From Elusimicrobiota bacterium (lineage in GTDB: Bacteria > Elusimicrobiota > Elusimicrobia > JACQJP01): a DNA stretch of 47,733 nucleotides. Positions 16,005 to 23,839 of the stretch are shown piece by piece (the stretch's first letter is position 1; each line of letters starts with the position of its first letter). The notes under the pieces are model-generated. The model saw only the letters and a list, made by a program, of their open reading frames with translations. It did not search any database and had not been told where the DNA came from. A program made the translations under genes and the position numbers. The stretch spans positions 1-47,733 of the forward strand of contig JACQJP010000034.1 in the NCBI GenBank assembly GCA_016204975.1, written 5' to 3'.

Positions 16005-16208
16005 ATGCTACCTAATATAGGTTTCGGCGAGCTTGCGGTCATCTTGGCTATCGCGCTGCTTCTTTTCGGAGCGCAAAGGCTTCCCGAGGTGGCCCGAGGG
16101 ATCGGAAAATCTTTTAACGCCTTCAAGAGGGGCCTCCGGGAAGTGGGAGACGAGGTGAAAGACGCCAACTCAGAGGCGAAAGCTTTGCCGGAAAAGAAAG
16201 AAACTTAG
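16005..16208 (+). CDS. tatA: Twin-arginine translocase subunit TatA (copy 1)
   Basis: A 67-aa protein with the TatA architecture: short periplasmic N-terminus, one transmembrane helix (FGELAVILAIALLLFGAQRLPEVA), hinge with the FG and LP motifs, then an amphipathic helix (ARGIGKSFNAFKRGL) and an acidic/basic tail. The ATG at 16005 is preferred over a GTG at 15987 because the latter would sit upstream of the predicted transcript start and because the second tatA has the identical N-terminus MLPNIG. It supplies translocation pores for Tat-tagged molybdoenzymes. tatC is not in the window. Confidence 0.9.
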   Translation: MLPNIGFGELAVILAIALLLFGAQRLPEVARGIGKSFNAFKRGLREVGDEVKDANSEAKALPEKKET

Positions 16209-16214
16209 CTCTTT

Positions 16215-16345
16215 GCATACTCCGAGCTGGGGAGCCTAAGGCCTATAAGAGGTTAAGGCGACCAAGCCGAGTGGGTGGAAGCCGAAAAGTTTCCGCCTCC
16301 CGATCTCCGACCTGACGTCGGAGTGACTTGGAAAGGAGAGTCTGA
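16215..16345 (+). promoter_or_regulatory. Moco-type riboswitch (moaA motif) aptamer
   Basis: The gap between the two tatA genes holds the conserved blocks of the molybdenum-cofactor RNA motif: ACTCCGAGC near 16219, GGAGCCTAAGGCCT at about 16231, GGTTAAGGCGACCA at about 16251, GGGTGGAAGCCG at about 16273, a perfect hairpin CTCCGAC/GTCGGAG (16304-16322), and the 3' strand GACTTGGAAAGGAG (16325-16338), whose GGAG can close P1 with CTCC at 16220-16223. It is recalled from memory of the family and not searched. The distinction between Moco and Tuco (tungsten) forms cannot be made with certainty by eye. Downstream genes make Moco, which fits feedback control. Confidence 0.8.
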
Positions 16346-16357
16346 GAAGAGGTTTAG

Positions 16358-16399
16358 CCAGCCAGGCCTTTCCAAGTCGGAAAGCCTGGCTGGTTTTTT
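16358..16399 (+). terminator. Riboswitch-controlled intrinsic terminator with antiterminator
   Basis: A 15-bp stem with one bulged C pairs 16358-16373 with 16379-16393 around an AAGTC loop and is followed by six T (16394-16399). The bases CCTTTCCAAGTC (16367-16378) are the exact reverse complement of GACTTGGAAAGG (16325-16336) in the aptamer. Thus the aptamer and terminator exclude an antiterminator helix of 12 bp. Ligand binding should favour termination. Confidence 0.85.
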
Positions 16400-16414
16400 A
16401 GGGGGTGACAGATT

Positions 16415-16591
16415 ATGCTGCCTAATATAGGTTGGAGCGAGCTGCTTATCATCCTGGCGATCGTGCTGCTTCTTTTCGGAGCCAACCGGCTTCCGGATCT
16501 GGCGCGAAGTCTGGGAAAGTCCCTGAAAATCTTCAAGCACAGCTTAAAAGGGGATGATGCGGATGAGCAGGAGAACAAGAGAAAGGGTTAA
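16415..16591 (+). CDS. tatA: Twin-arginine translocase subunit TatA (copy 2)
   Basis: A 58-aa protein, shorter than usual ORF cut-offs. It starts [22 protein letters not shown] and keeps the hinge and amphipathic helix ([19 protein letters not shown]), ending in an acidic then basic tail. A gggggtg ribosome binding site follows the riboswitch terminator. Protein and DNA are clearly homologous to the tatA at 16005, so the pair looks like a tandem duplication now separated by the riboswitch. The 3' end overlaps moaC by 38 bases. Confidence 0.88.
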   Translation: MLPNIGWSELLIILAIVLLLFGANRLPDLARSLGKSLKIFKHSLKGDDADEQENKRKG

Positions 16592-17168
16592 GGCTTTCGT
16601 GGCCACGCGGTCAAAAATAGCTCTTTCCCATCTGGATGGGAGGGGTCAGGCGAGGATGGTGGACATCGGCGCCAAGGCCATCGCCCGAAGGGAGGCGATT
16701 GCCGCAGGAAAGGTCCAGATCGGCTCTGAAGCGCTGCGCCTTATTAAATCGGGGAAGACTCCCAAAGGAGATGTGTTTGCTGCTGCACGAATAGCTGGAA
16801 TTCTGGCAGCCAAAAAAACGCATGAGCTCATCCCTCTTTGCCATCCTTTAAAAATAGACCTCATTGAAATTTCGTTTTGGATCGTTGCAGGGGGGGTGTG
16901 GATCCGCTCCCGGGTCAAGTCGGAAGGCAAGACCGGCGTGGAGATGGAGGCCTTGACCGCGGCTAGTGTGGCGGCGCTCACGATTTACGACATGTGCAAG
17001 TCAGCGGATAAAGGCATCTCCATCGGCCCAATCTTTCTGGTCCAAAAGTCCGGCGGGAAATCCGGATTCTTTAAGAGGTCCGGCATGCCCAATGGGAGGC
17101 CCCGTGACTTCGCGCGGGACACTTGGAAAAGCAGGAAGCCAAATTGGCGGAAATCGCAATGGGCGTGA
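16554..17168 (+). CDS. moaC: Cyclic pyranopterin monophosphate synthase MoaC
   Basis: This acts with MoaA in the first step of molybdopterin synthesis. Family motifs are [55 protein letters not shown] (with the Cys-His pair), [29 protein letters not shown] (with the catalytic Lys) and the usual closing KSGGKSGFF. After that point about 30 extra basic residues follow (to 204 aa; family about 160), of unknown use. The start is uncertain: ATG at 16554, 16557 or 16563, all inside tatA, or a GTG at 16599. Confidence 0.9.
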   Translation: MMRMSRRTRERVKAFVATRSKIALSHLDGRGQARMVDIGAKAIARREAIAAGKVQIGSEALRLIKSGKTPKGDVFAAARIAGILAAKKTHELIPLCHPLKIDLIEISFWIVAGGVWIRSRVKSEGKTGVEMEALTAASVAALTIYDMCKSADKGISIGPIFLVQKSGGKSGFFKRSGMPNGRPRDFARDTWKSRKPNWRKSQWA

Positions 17169-17410
17169 AAACCCTGAAGCTCCTTTTCTTCGCGCAGTGT
17201 GCGGATTGGATCAAAAAACGAGAAATGGAACTTTCGTTGGAAAAGCCCACATGCCTTAAAAATCTCGTCGGCTCCTTGCCGGATTTGTCGCCTATTTTTG
17301 AGCACGCGGATATCCTTAGGGTTTCCGTCAATCGTGAATTTACGGATTGGAATGCGGAGGTGAAAAATGGGGACGAAGTCGCTTTCCTGCCCCCCGTCAG
17401 CGGAGGCTAG
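17159..17410 (+). CDS. moaD: Molybdopterin synthase sulfur-carrier subunit MoaD
   Basis: An 83-aa ubiquitin-fold protein ending in the required Gly-Gly (FLPPVSGG), which is thiocarboxylated to carry sulfur to the MoaE active site. The segment [27 protein letters not shown] is typical. The ATG at 17159 is taken because it follows the end of moaC with a 10-base overlap and gives a family-length protein; a longer frame from 17123 would add a shadow of moaC. It overlaps moaE by 44 bases. Confidence 0.9.
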   Translation: MGVKTLKLLFFAQCADWIKKREMELSLEKPTCLKNLVGSLPDLSPIFEHADILRVSVNREFTDWNAEVKNGDEVAFLPPVSGG

Positions 17411-17786
17411 CGTTTTCCTGGCCGAGCGGACCCTAAGTCTGGATGAGGCCGTTCGCCAAGTTCAGAGTCCCAAGCACGGGGCGCTGGTCACGTTTCTGGG
17501 ATGTGTTCGGGATACCGAGGGAGATATGCCGATTCTGGCAATCGCTTACGAGGCGTATCGGGAAATGGCCCTTAAAGAGCTTGCCGAGATTATCGAGGCT
17601 GCGGAAAGGCGGTGGGGCGTCAAACTTTCCGTACAGCACCGCACGGGAGAAGTGCCTGCGGGCGAGCCAAGTCTCATCGTGGCCTGCGCAGGGGTCCATC
17701 GAGGAGAAGCCTTCGAGGCGTGTCAAACTGTGATCCATAAAATCAAATCCAGGGTTCCTATCTGGAAAACGAGGTTTCAGTCATGA
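17367..17786 (+). CDS. moaE: Molybdopterin synthase catalytic subunit MoaE
   Basis: A 139-aa protein that converts precursor Z to molybdopterin using MoaD thiocarboxylate. It shows the family core GALVTFLGCVRD, the motif QHRTGEVPAGEPSLIVACAGVHRGEAFEACQTVIHKIKSRVPIWKTRF with the two catalytic Lys positions near the end. Its gene start lies well inside moaD and its TGA overlaps the mogA ATG, so moaD-moaE-mogA are translationally linked. Confidence 0.93.
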   Translation: MGTKSLSCPPSAEASVFLAERTLSLDEAVRQVQSPKHGALVTFLGCVRDTEGDMPILAIAYEAYREMALKELAEIIEAAERRWGVKLSVQHRTGEVPAGEPSLIVACAGVHRGEAFEACQTVIHKIKSRVPIWKTRFQS

Positions 17787-18301
17787 CCACCGTAGGCATC
17801 TTGACGGTCAGCGACAGGGCATTTGAAGGAATTTACGAGGACACCAGCGGCCCGGAACTTAAGCGTTATGTGGAAAAGAAAGACTGGCGGGTGGAATGCC
17901 GCGCCGTTGTGCCGGACGAAAAGGAAGAAATCAAGAAAATTCTCGTGGATTGGTCCGACCATAAAGGCATCGGCTTGATTCTCACTGCCGGCGGGACAGG
18001 TCTGGGTCCCAGGGATGTAACCCCGGAGGCGACCCGGGAGGTGCTGGAAAAAGAACTCCCGGGCATTTCGGAAGCGATGAGGCGCGAGGGCGCAAAGAAA
18101 ACTCCTTTGGCCGCCTTATCCAGGGCTATGGCTGGATCAAGAAATAAAAGCCTAATTCTAAATCTTCCCGGAAGCCCCAGGGGAGCGGTAGAGTCTTTGG
18201 AGGCGGTCTGTGGGATTCTTCCTCACGCTCTCTCGATGCTGATGGGAGAAGGGCACCGTCCACATGAGGCGGTAAGGCTATCCCATGTTACACCCAAATA
18301 A
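17783..18301 (+). CDS. mogA: Molybdopterin adenylyltransferase MogA/MoaB
   Basis: A 172-aa protein of the MogA/MoaB fold, which adenylates molybdopterin before Mo insertion by MoeA. Motifs seen are ILTVSDRAFEGIYEDTSGPEL, LILTAGGTGLGPRDVTPEAT and NLPGSPRGAVESL. The length and single-domain layout match bacterial MogA. It begins at the ATGA overlap with moaE and ends inside moeA (17-base overlap). Confidence 0.92.
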   Translation: MTTVGILTVSDRAFEGIYEDTSGPELKRYVEKKDWRVECRAVVPDEKEEIKKILVDWSDHKGIGLILTAGGTGLGPRDVTPEATREVLEKELPGISEAMRREGAKKTPLAALSRAMAGSRNKSLILNLPGSPRGAVESLEAVCGILPHALSMLMGEGHRPHEAVRLSHVTPK

Positions 18302-19514
18302 GGCGATTCAAACGATCTTGGACCACACACCGACGCTTCCCTCGGAAACGGCGGCTTTGGGGGAAACCATAGACCGCGTTTTGGCAGAGAAGCTGAAAGC
18401 CAGAGATGACCTGCCGCCCTTTGACAACTCCGCTATGGATGGTTATGCCGTAAAAGCCGCCGACCTTCAGGGAGCCGACCAGAAAAATCCGGTCCGGCTT
18501 CTAGTCCGGGAAACAGTGCGTGCGGGGCGGCTTTCCTGCCAAGAGGTTCAAGCCGGGGAAGCCGTAAAAATCATGACCGGAGCGCCGCTGCCCAAGGGGG
18601 CGGACGCGGTGGTCATGAAAGAGAGGACGATCTCCGATGGAGATGGGATGGTGGATGTCCTTCACTGTCCAGAACCAGGCGATCATATCCGCCCGAAGGG
18701 CGAAGACATGCGCGCCGGGGATCCATTGCTTTCCCCCGGGACCCTACTGCGCCATTATGAAGTGGCGCTCTTGGCTGCACAAGGGGTTACCAAAGTGAAG
18801 GTTATCCGAAAAGCCCAGGTGGCGATACTGGCCACGGGAGATGAGCTGGTGCCGACAGCAGGTGCGCTTTCTCCGGGCAAGATTCGGAACTCCAACGGAC
18901 CGGCTATCCTTGCCGCGCTTTCCAAGTGGCGAATCTCCGCGAAGGACCTGGGCATTGTCCCGGATGACGAAAAGGAAATGGAAAAGCGATTGCGGGGGGC
19001 CCTCTCCCAAGCCGACGTGGTCCTTGTATCGGGCGGGGTCTCGGTGGGCGATTTTGACTACACCAGGGCTCTGTTCGCTAAGCTCGGCGTCCAAGAGGTA
19101 TTCTGGAAGGTGGCGATCAAGCCGGGGAAGCCCCTGCTTTTCGGCATTCATTCCGGGGGCAGCGGACCCGGCAAACTTGTCTTCGGCCTGCCGGGCAATC
19201 CCGTCTCTGCGCTGGTCTGCTTGGAGGAATTTGTCCGCCCGGCGTTGGAAAAACTTTGCGGCCACGTCCCCACCCGTCCCAGCTACCATCTCCAGGGCCG
19301 CGCGCTCAACGACTACCCCAAGCCCAAGGACAGGCAGCAGTACCTCTTCTGCCGGGTTTCTTCGGATCGGAAGGGATTTGCGCTCCACATCCTCCGGCCT
19401 CAGGGTTCGGCGCGGCTTTGTATGACAACCCAGGCCAACGCTTTGGCGATAGGCCCCATTGGAGTCAGACGCATCCGGAAAGGAGATGCCTTGGCGTTTC
19501 GGTGGCTCAAATGA
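18285..19514 (+). CDS. moeA: Molybdopterin molybdenumtransferase MoeA
   Basis: A 409-aa protein that inserts molybdate into adenylated molybdopterin. It shows the typical order of domains: N-terminal LPPFDNSAMDGYAVKAADL, the central AVKIMTGAPLPKGADAVV, the MogA-like domain with ILATGDELV, GKIRNSNGPAILAAL, VLVSGGVSVGDFDY and VFGLPGNPVSALVCLEEFVRPAL, then the C-terminal beta domain. The ATG lies within mogA; the TGA overlaps the mobA ATG. Only one moeA is present although two enzyme families need Mo here. Confidence 0.95.
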   Translation: MLHPNKAIQTILDHTPTLPSETAALGETIDRVLAEKLKARDDLPPFDNSAMDGYAVKAADLQGADQKNPVRLLVRETVRAGRLSCQEVQAGEAVKIMTGAPLPKGADAVVMKERTISDGDGMVDVLHCPEPGDHIRPKGEDMRAGDPLLSPGTLLRHYEVALLAAQGVTKVKVIRKAQVAILATGDELVPTAGALSPGKIRNSNGPAILAALSKWRISAKDLGIVPDDEKEMEKRLRGALSQADVVLVSGGVSVGDFDYTRALFAKLGVQEVFWKVAIKPGKPLLFGIHSGGSGPGKLVFGLPGNPVSALVCLEEFVRPALEKLCGHVPTRPSYHLQGRALNDYPKPKDRQQYLFCRVSSDRKGFALHILRPQGSARLCMTTQANALAIGPIGVRRIRKGDALAFRWLK

Positions 19515-20128
19515 GCATCATCCCGGCGACCGGCGCGGTTCTGGCGGGCGGCTTAAGCTCGCGTTTCGGATCGAACAAGGCTCTGGCCCCTTGGGCCGAG
19601 GGCAGGCTCATCGAGAGCGCGACCGATCGCCTCCTGGAGATTTTCCCAGCGGTCCTGGTGCTCGCCAAGGACCCGGATCGATATTCGTTCTTGAAGAAAC
19701 CGCGCCTGGATGTAGTCCAAGACCGCATGGCCCGCACCCATCCATTGGCTGGACTTTATTCAGCCTTGGACTATGCGCGAACCGACTATACCTTCGTTTG
19801 CGGCTGCGACATGCCGTTTTTAAGCCGCAGGCTGATCGAACGGCTATGGGAGGAGGCGCCAGGCTATGAGGCTGTCGTCCCCATCTGGCATGGGAGACTC
19901 CAGCCCCTCTGCTCCTTTTACTCGAAAAGCTGCGCGAAACTGATCCTGGGTATGCTCGCCGATGGGCTGGGTCCCCGTGATCTGCTTGATCACGTGCACA
20001 CGCGCCGCTTATCCGAGGAGGAGGTGCTCTCCGAGGATGCGGAGGGATTTTCTTTCTTGGACTTGGGTACGAGGCAGGACTATGAGGCGGCAAGGAGTCT
20101 TTATGCTGACGGACGGGTTCGGCCGTAA
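19511..20128 (+). CDS. mobA: Molybdenum cofactor guanylyltransferase MobA
   Basis: A 205-aa GT-A-fold nucleotidyltransferase that makes the MGD form needed by DMSO-reductase-family enzymes. The GTP-binding loop reads AVLAGGLSSRFGSNKALAPW, the metal site is CGCDMPFL, and later PLCSFYSKSC and DLGTRQDYEAA fit the family. The ATG at 19511 overlaps the moeA TGA (ATGA); the open frame upstream is a moeA shadow. A second nucleotidyltransferase (25441, minus strand) appears to make the MCD form for the aromatic pathway. Confidence 0.92.
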   Translation: MSIIPATGAVLAGGLSSRFGSNKALAPWAEGRLIESATDRLLEIFPAVLVLAKDPDRYSFLKKPRLDVVQDRMARTHPLAGLYSALDYARTDYTFVCGCDMPFLSRRLIERLWEEAPGYEAVVPIWHGRLQPLCSFYSKSCAKLILGMLADGLGPRDLLDHVHTRRLSEEEVLSEDAEGFSFLDLGTRQDYEAARSLYADGRVRP

Positions 20129-21092
20129 GATCGACTATCTGCGGCTCTCCGTAACGGACCGCTGTAACCTCCGGTGCGTCTATTGCCTGCCTGAGAGATA
20201 CACTCACTTCAGCCCGGCCGGTGAAATCCTTTCCGATGAAGAAGTCTTGAAGCTCCTTTCCTGTTTTGCAGAGCTGGGAATTTCCAAGGTGAGGATCACC
20301 GGGGGAGAACCTTTGGTCCGGCAGGGGATTGCCGGTCTCATCCAAAGGGTTTCAAAGATAGCAGGGATCGCCGACATATCCTTGAGCACAAACGGGACGC
20401 TTCTAGCCAAAATGGTGCACGAGCTCGCCCAAGCCGGGCTTAAAAGGGTCAATGTGAGTCTGGATTCTCTGCGCTCAGAGAGATTCGCCCAAATCACTCG
20501 TTTTGGAAAGCTTGCGGCCATATCGGAGGGGATCGAGTCGGCCCTCCAAGCGGGGCTTTCCCCGGTGAAGCTCAATTGTGTCATCGCGCGCGGAATGAAT
20601 GATGAGGAGATCGGCGATTTCGTCAAACTGACCGAGGGGCGGCCCCTCCACGTCCGCCTGATCGAACTGATGCCCATGGGGGAGACGGGGTTTTTCTCCA
20701 AGGAAAGGTGGGTGCCGCTTCAGGAGATCATGGAGAAGGCCGCTCCCATCGAGCCGCTGCCCGTGGAGGCGTGGCCATTCGGTCGGGGGCCGGCCAGATA
20801 CTACCGAAGACCGGGAGCTAAGGGAACAGTAGGGTTTATCAGCGCTTTAAGCTGCGGGTTCTGCTCCTCTTGCAACCGAGTGAGGCTGACGGCAAAAGGA
20901 ACGCTGGTCCCGTGCCTGGACGCTTCGGAGGGAGTGGACCTCAGGACCCCCTTGCGCGGCGGGGCAAGTCGGAAAGACATCCAACAACTTATCCTATCGG
21001 CTGTCCGCAAAAAGCCGGCAAGGCACCACATGCTGGAGAGGGCCTTGGGAGCCGGACGCAACTCCAGATATATGTGCCAGGTCGGAGGCTGA
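20103..21092 (+). CDS. moaA: GTP 3',8-cyclase MoaA (radical SAM)
   Basis: A 329-aa radical SAM enzyme catalysing the first step of Moco synthesis. The SAM cluster motif is C21-x3-C25-x2-C28 (CNLRCVYC), followed by RITGGEPLVR. The second cluster ligands are CGFCSSC and the later VPC. The C-terminal Gly-Gly (QVGG) required for activity is present. The start at 20103 is selected because it gives the family N-terminus LTDGFGRKIDYLRLSVTDRC; it overlaps mobA by 26 bases. Confidence 0.95.
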   Translation: MLTDGFGRKIDYLRLSVTDRCNLRCVYCLPERYTHFSPAGEILSDEEVLKLLSCFAELGISKVRITGGEPLVRQGIAGLIQRVSKIAGIADISLSTNGTLLAKMVHELAQAGLKRVNVSLDSLRSERFAQITRFGKLAAISEGIESALQAGLSPVKLNCVIARGMNDEEIGDFVKLTEGRPLHVRLIELMPMGETGFFSKERWVPLQEIMEKAAPIEPLPVEAWPFGRGPARYYRRPGAKGTVGFISALSCGFCSSCNRVRLTAKGTLVPCLDASEGVDLRTPLRGGASRKDIQQLILSAVRKKPARHHMLERALGAGRNSRYMCQVGG

Positions 21093-21836
21093 ATGAGCGA
21101 GGCGATCTATCCGCTCATCTTTTTAGTGGCTCTGGCCTACGCCTCCGTGGGCCACGGCGGCGCCTCGGGCTATCTCGCGGTCCTCGCCTTGTTCGGATTT
21201 TCTCCCAAAGAGATGGCGCCCAGCGCATTGGCTTTGAACCTGCTGGTATCCGCAACGGCGTTTCTGGCCTATTGGCGCTCCGGATTTTTCGATAGAAGGC
21301 TTTTCTGGCCGTTTGCCGTCGCCTCTATCCCGGCGGCCTTTTTGGGAGGGATGCTCCCTGTGCCGCTCGGCCTTTACTCCGGGCTTTTGATGGCTGCCCT
21401 TCTTTTCGCGGCTTTCCGCTTGGCCCTGGCGAGCACACCCCTCCGCAGCGAAGAAGAAATGGTCCACCCTCCGCGCCTTTGCTTAGCCCTGCCCGTGGGA
21501 GGGGGGATCGGGCTTTTGTCCGGCATGGTGGGAGTGGGAGGAGGGATTTTTTTGAGCCCTGTGCTCCTCCTCATGCGTTGGGCGGATGCCAGGCGGACCG
21601 CTGCGGTATCGGCCTGTTTTATCTGGGTCAACTCCGCGGCAGGGCTCTATGGACACCTCTCGCGCAGCGGCTTGGATGTCGTGAGCCTTTGGCCCTTGGT
21701 TGTGGCGGCCTTCTTCGGCGGCCTCATCGGCTCGCACCTCGGAGCGCAAAGGTTCGGGGAGATTGCTCTCCGCCGCGTTCTGGCGGCAGTTTTGGTGGTT
21801 ACGGCCTTCAAGGTATCCCGCTTGGCCTTTGGATAA
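21093..21836 (+). CDS. TSUP (TauE/SafE) family permease
   Basis: A 247-aa membrane protein with about eight helices and the two family repeats, each beginning with a glycine-rich segment: YASVGHGGASGYLAVLALFGF (residues 15-35) and GIGLLSGMVGVGGGIFLSPVLLL (second half). TSUP proteins export or import sulfur-containing anions such as sulfite, sulfoacetate or thiosulfate. The ATG directly follows the moaA stop codon, so it belongs to the Moco operon. A link to sulfur supply for MoaD or to a sulfur-oxyanion respiration product is possible but not shown. Confidence 0.85.
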   Translation: MSEAIYPLIFLVALAYASVGHGGASGYLAVLALFGFSPKEMAPSALALNLLVSATAFLAYWRSGFFDRRLFWPFAVASIPAAFLGGMLPVPLGLYSGLLMAALLFAAFRLALASTPLRSEEEMVHPPRLCLALPVGGGIGLLSGMVGVGGGIFLSPVLLLMRWADARRTAAVSACFIWVNSAAGLYGHLSRSGLDVVSLWPLVVAAFFGGLIGSHLGAQRFGEIALRRVLAAVLVVTAFKVSRLAFG

Positions 21837-22897
21837 TGGACGAGATGGCGGGCACTCGACTGTCACATGACCTAAGGCGCGTCTATTGGGAAGTGACCGC
21901 CGGATGCAACCTGCGCTGCATCCATTGCCGCAGAACCGATGTCCTGACCCAAGGCGCCCCCGAAGAGCTCACCACAGAGGAAGCCAAGAAGCTGATCCAG
22001 GATTTGGCCCTCATGGGCGGCCCGGTTTTGGTTTTTTCCGGGGGGGAGCCCCTCTTCCGGAAGGATATCTTAGAAATCGCAGCATATGCCAGGGCCAGAG
22101 GGTTGCCCGTGGCCATGGCCACCAACGGCACATTGGTCCGCAAGGAAGTGGCTTGCGCCATCAAGGAGGCGGGAATTTATTATGCCTCCATTTCTTTAGA
22201 TGGAGCCAAACCAGCCACCCATGATGCCTTTCGGGGCCTGGGAAATTTTGAGCGCGCCCTGAGGGGGTTTCTGCATCTCCAGGAGGTCGGAATCAAGGTT
22301 CAGATCAATTTTACGGTCACCCGAGGAAACGTCCATGAGCTTTCCGAGATGGTTCAGCTGGCGAATTCTTTCGGCGCGTGCGCCCTTTACCTCTTCCTTT
22401 TGGTTCCCGTGGGCTGCGGGGTGCAGATCGCCGACTCACAGATGTTGAGCCCCCAGGAGGTGGAGAGATGGCTGCTCTGGGTTTTCGAAGATGGGAAGAA
22501 AAGTTCTCTTCCCATCAAAGCCATCTGCGCTCCGCACTACTACCGTGTGGAGAAGGAGGACGGCCGTTCGGCTCCGGAGGATGCTCCCCTCTCCCGGAAG
22601 GGATGCCTCGCCGGGATACACATGTGCTTTGTTTCCCACAAAGGGGAGGTGTTCCCCTGTGGATACCTGCCCGTTTCCGCGGGGAATGTCCGCCGAAAAA
22701 GCCTTCAGGATATTTGGGAGAGCTCCCAGGTTTTTGATCAGCTTAGGGACGCGAATCTGCTCACGGGGCGATGCGGGGCTTGCCCTTACAAGGTTCTCTG
22801 CGGAGGATGCCGAGCCAGGGCTTATTACACCCATGGGGATGTCCTGGCGGAAGAGCCCTATTGTACCTACCCCTCTCCTACGTTCGGTTCAATATGA
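21836..22897 (+). CDS. ahbD: Radical SAM/SPASM haem synthase, AhbD-like
   Basis: A 353-aa protein with an N-terminal radical SAM domain (CNLRCIHC, residues about 24-31; FSGGEPLFRKDI) and a C-terminal SPASM-type cluster domain. The C-terminal pattern CFVSHKGEVFPCGYLPVSAG, then CGACPYKVLCGGCRARA and EEPYC closely matches AhbD, which decarboxylates Fe-coproporphyrin III to haem b in the alternative haem pathway of sulfate reducers and archaea. NirJ (haem d1) is the close alternative. The ATG overlaps the permease stop (TAATG). Haem supply suits the b- and c-type cytochrome subunit upstream. Confidence 0.78.
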   Translation: MDEMAGTRLSHDLRRVYWEVTAGCNLRCIHCRRTDVLTQGAPEELTTEEAKKLIQDLALMGGPVLVFSGGEPLFRKDILEIAAYARARGLPVAMATNGTLVRKEVACAIKEAGIYYASISLDGAKPATHDAFRGLGNFERALRGFLHLQEVGIKVQINFTVTRGNVHELSEMVQLANSFGACALYLFLLVPVGCGVQIADSQMLSPQEVERWLLWVFEDGKKSSLPIKAICAPHYYRVEKEDGRSAPEDAPLSRKGCLAGIHMCFVSHKGEVFPCGYLPVSAGNVRRKSLQDIWESSQVFDQLRDANLLTGRCGACPYKVLCGGCRARAYYTHGDVLAEEPYCTYPSPTFGSI

Positions 22898-22936
22898 CTT
22901 GGATCATATTTTGATCCCGGCAGTTCCTCATAGACT
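22893..22936 (+). promoter_or_regulatory. Fnr-like operator and -10 for the flavoprotein/radical SAM-hydrolase pair
   Basis: The third operator, TATGAC-TTGG-ATCATA, lies at 22893-22908 and includes the ahbD stop codon. A -10-like TAGACT follows at 22931-22936, 33 bp centre to centre; the same hexamer serves the 2100 site. The predicted start (about 22942) is a few bases before the TTG start at 22946. An overlapping inverted repeat GGATCA-N5-TGATCC (22901-22917) could modulate binding. Confidence 0.6.
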
Positions 22937-22945
22937 ACCTCCACA

Positions 22946-23839
22946 TTGAAAGCTGCGAACAACCTCTGGGACGTCATCATCGTGGGCGGGGGCCCCGCAG
23001 GATTGGCCGCGGGGATGTCCCTTTCCCGAGCCCGCTATAAAACCCTTCTTTTGGAACGGGGGAGGTTGGGCGGCCAGGCGCGTCTCATTGACCGGATCGA
23101 GAACTATCCCGGTTTTCCATGCGGCGTTCAGGGAGGAAAACTGATGGACAGGTGGATTCGACAAGCCAGGAGATGGGGGCTTAAGTTCGGCATGAAAGTG
23201 GCAGGGAAGGTCTCCTATAAAAACGGATTTTTTAGGGTGGAGATTGGACGCGGGCAGGAGATCTGTGCCCGCGCCGTCGTGCGTTGCACCGGAGCCCGCT
23301 TCAAAAGCCTGGGGATACCGGGAGAAAAGAAGTTCTTCGGCCGCGGCCTCTACCACGCCGCTTTTGACGAGGCCCCTCGCTGCAAAGATAAAGACGTGGC
23401 GGTTGTGGGAGGGGGGGAGGCGGCCACACACCAGGCGCTCTATCTGGCCCGCTTTGCCAGCAAGGTCTATCTCATCACCAAGGACTTCCGGCTCAAAGCC
23501 CACCCTCTGCTTCAGAAACGCGCCGCTTCGCGCGACAATGTGGTTCCTATCCCATGTTCGCTTGTGGAAAAAGTGGAGGGTTCCCGGAGGCTGGAGCGCG
23601 TTTGGCTCAGGCACGTCTCCAACGGACTGCGCAGGTTCCTCCGGGTGCAGGGGCTCTTCGTGCTCATCGGCAAAGAGCCCGAGGCCCCCGGCATATGGGA
23701 AGCCTCGCAAGGATTTTTCGTGGCTGGAGACGCCCGTGGAGACCGATTTCGGCAGGTGGCCATTGCCGGCGGAGACGGCGTTCGGGCCGCCATGGAGTGC
23801 ATGCAGTATTTGGAAGCAGTCGCGGCCCAGAAACCATGA
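22946..23839 (+). CDS. Thioredoxin-reductase-like FAD/NAD(P) flavoprotein lacking the CxxC pair
   Basis: A 297-aa two-domain flavoprotein. FAD site VIIVGGGPAGLAAGMSLSRARY (near residue 10), NAD(P) site DVAVVGGGEAATHQALYLARF, and the closing FAD motif GFFVAGDARGDRFRQVAIAGGDGVRAA all follow thioredoxin reductase. The redox-active CATC expected just before the NAD(P) site is replaced by YHAAFDEAPRC with no Cys pair, so it is not a normal thioredoxin reductase; a ferredoxin- or flavin-linked reductase is possible. The start is TTG, as an in-frame stop lies 15 bases upstream (22931-22933); there is no ribosome binding site. It is coupled (ATGA) to the radical SAM-hydrolase gene, and may be its electron donor (inference). 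Confidence 0.78.
   Translation: MKAANNLWDVIIVGGGPAGLAAGMSLSRARYKTLLLERGRLGGQARLIDRIENYPGFPCGVQGGKLMDRWIRQARRWGLKFGMKVAGKVSYKNGFFRVEIGRGQEICARAVVRCTGARFKSLGIPGEKKFFGRGLYHAAFDEAPRCKDKDVAVVGGGEAATHQALYLARFASKVYLITKDFRLKAHPLLQKRAASRDNVVPIPCSLVEKVEGSRRLERVWLRHVSNGLRRFLRVQGLFVLIGKEPEAPGIWEASQGFFVAGDARGDRFRQVAIAGGDGVRAAMECMQYLEAVAAQKP

Noticed and set aside
22901-22917. Inverted repeat GGATCA-N5-TGATCC as a terminator of the Moco operon
   Set aside because: The stem is only 6 bp and no T-run follows. Its left arm falls in the TATGAC-N4-ATCATA operator, so it is better seen as part of the regulatory site.
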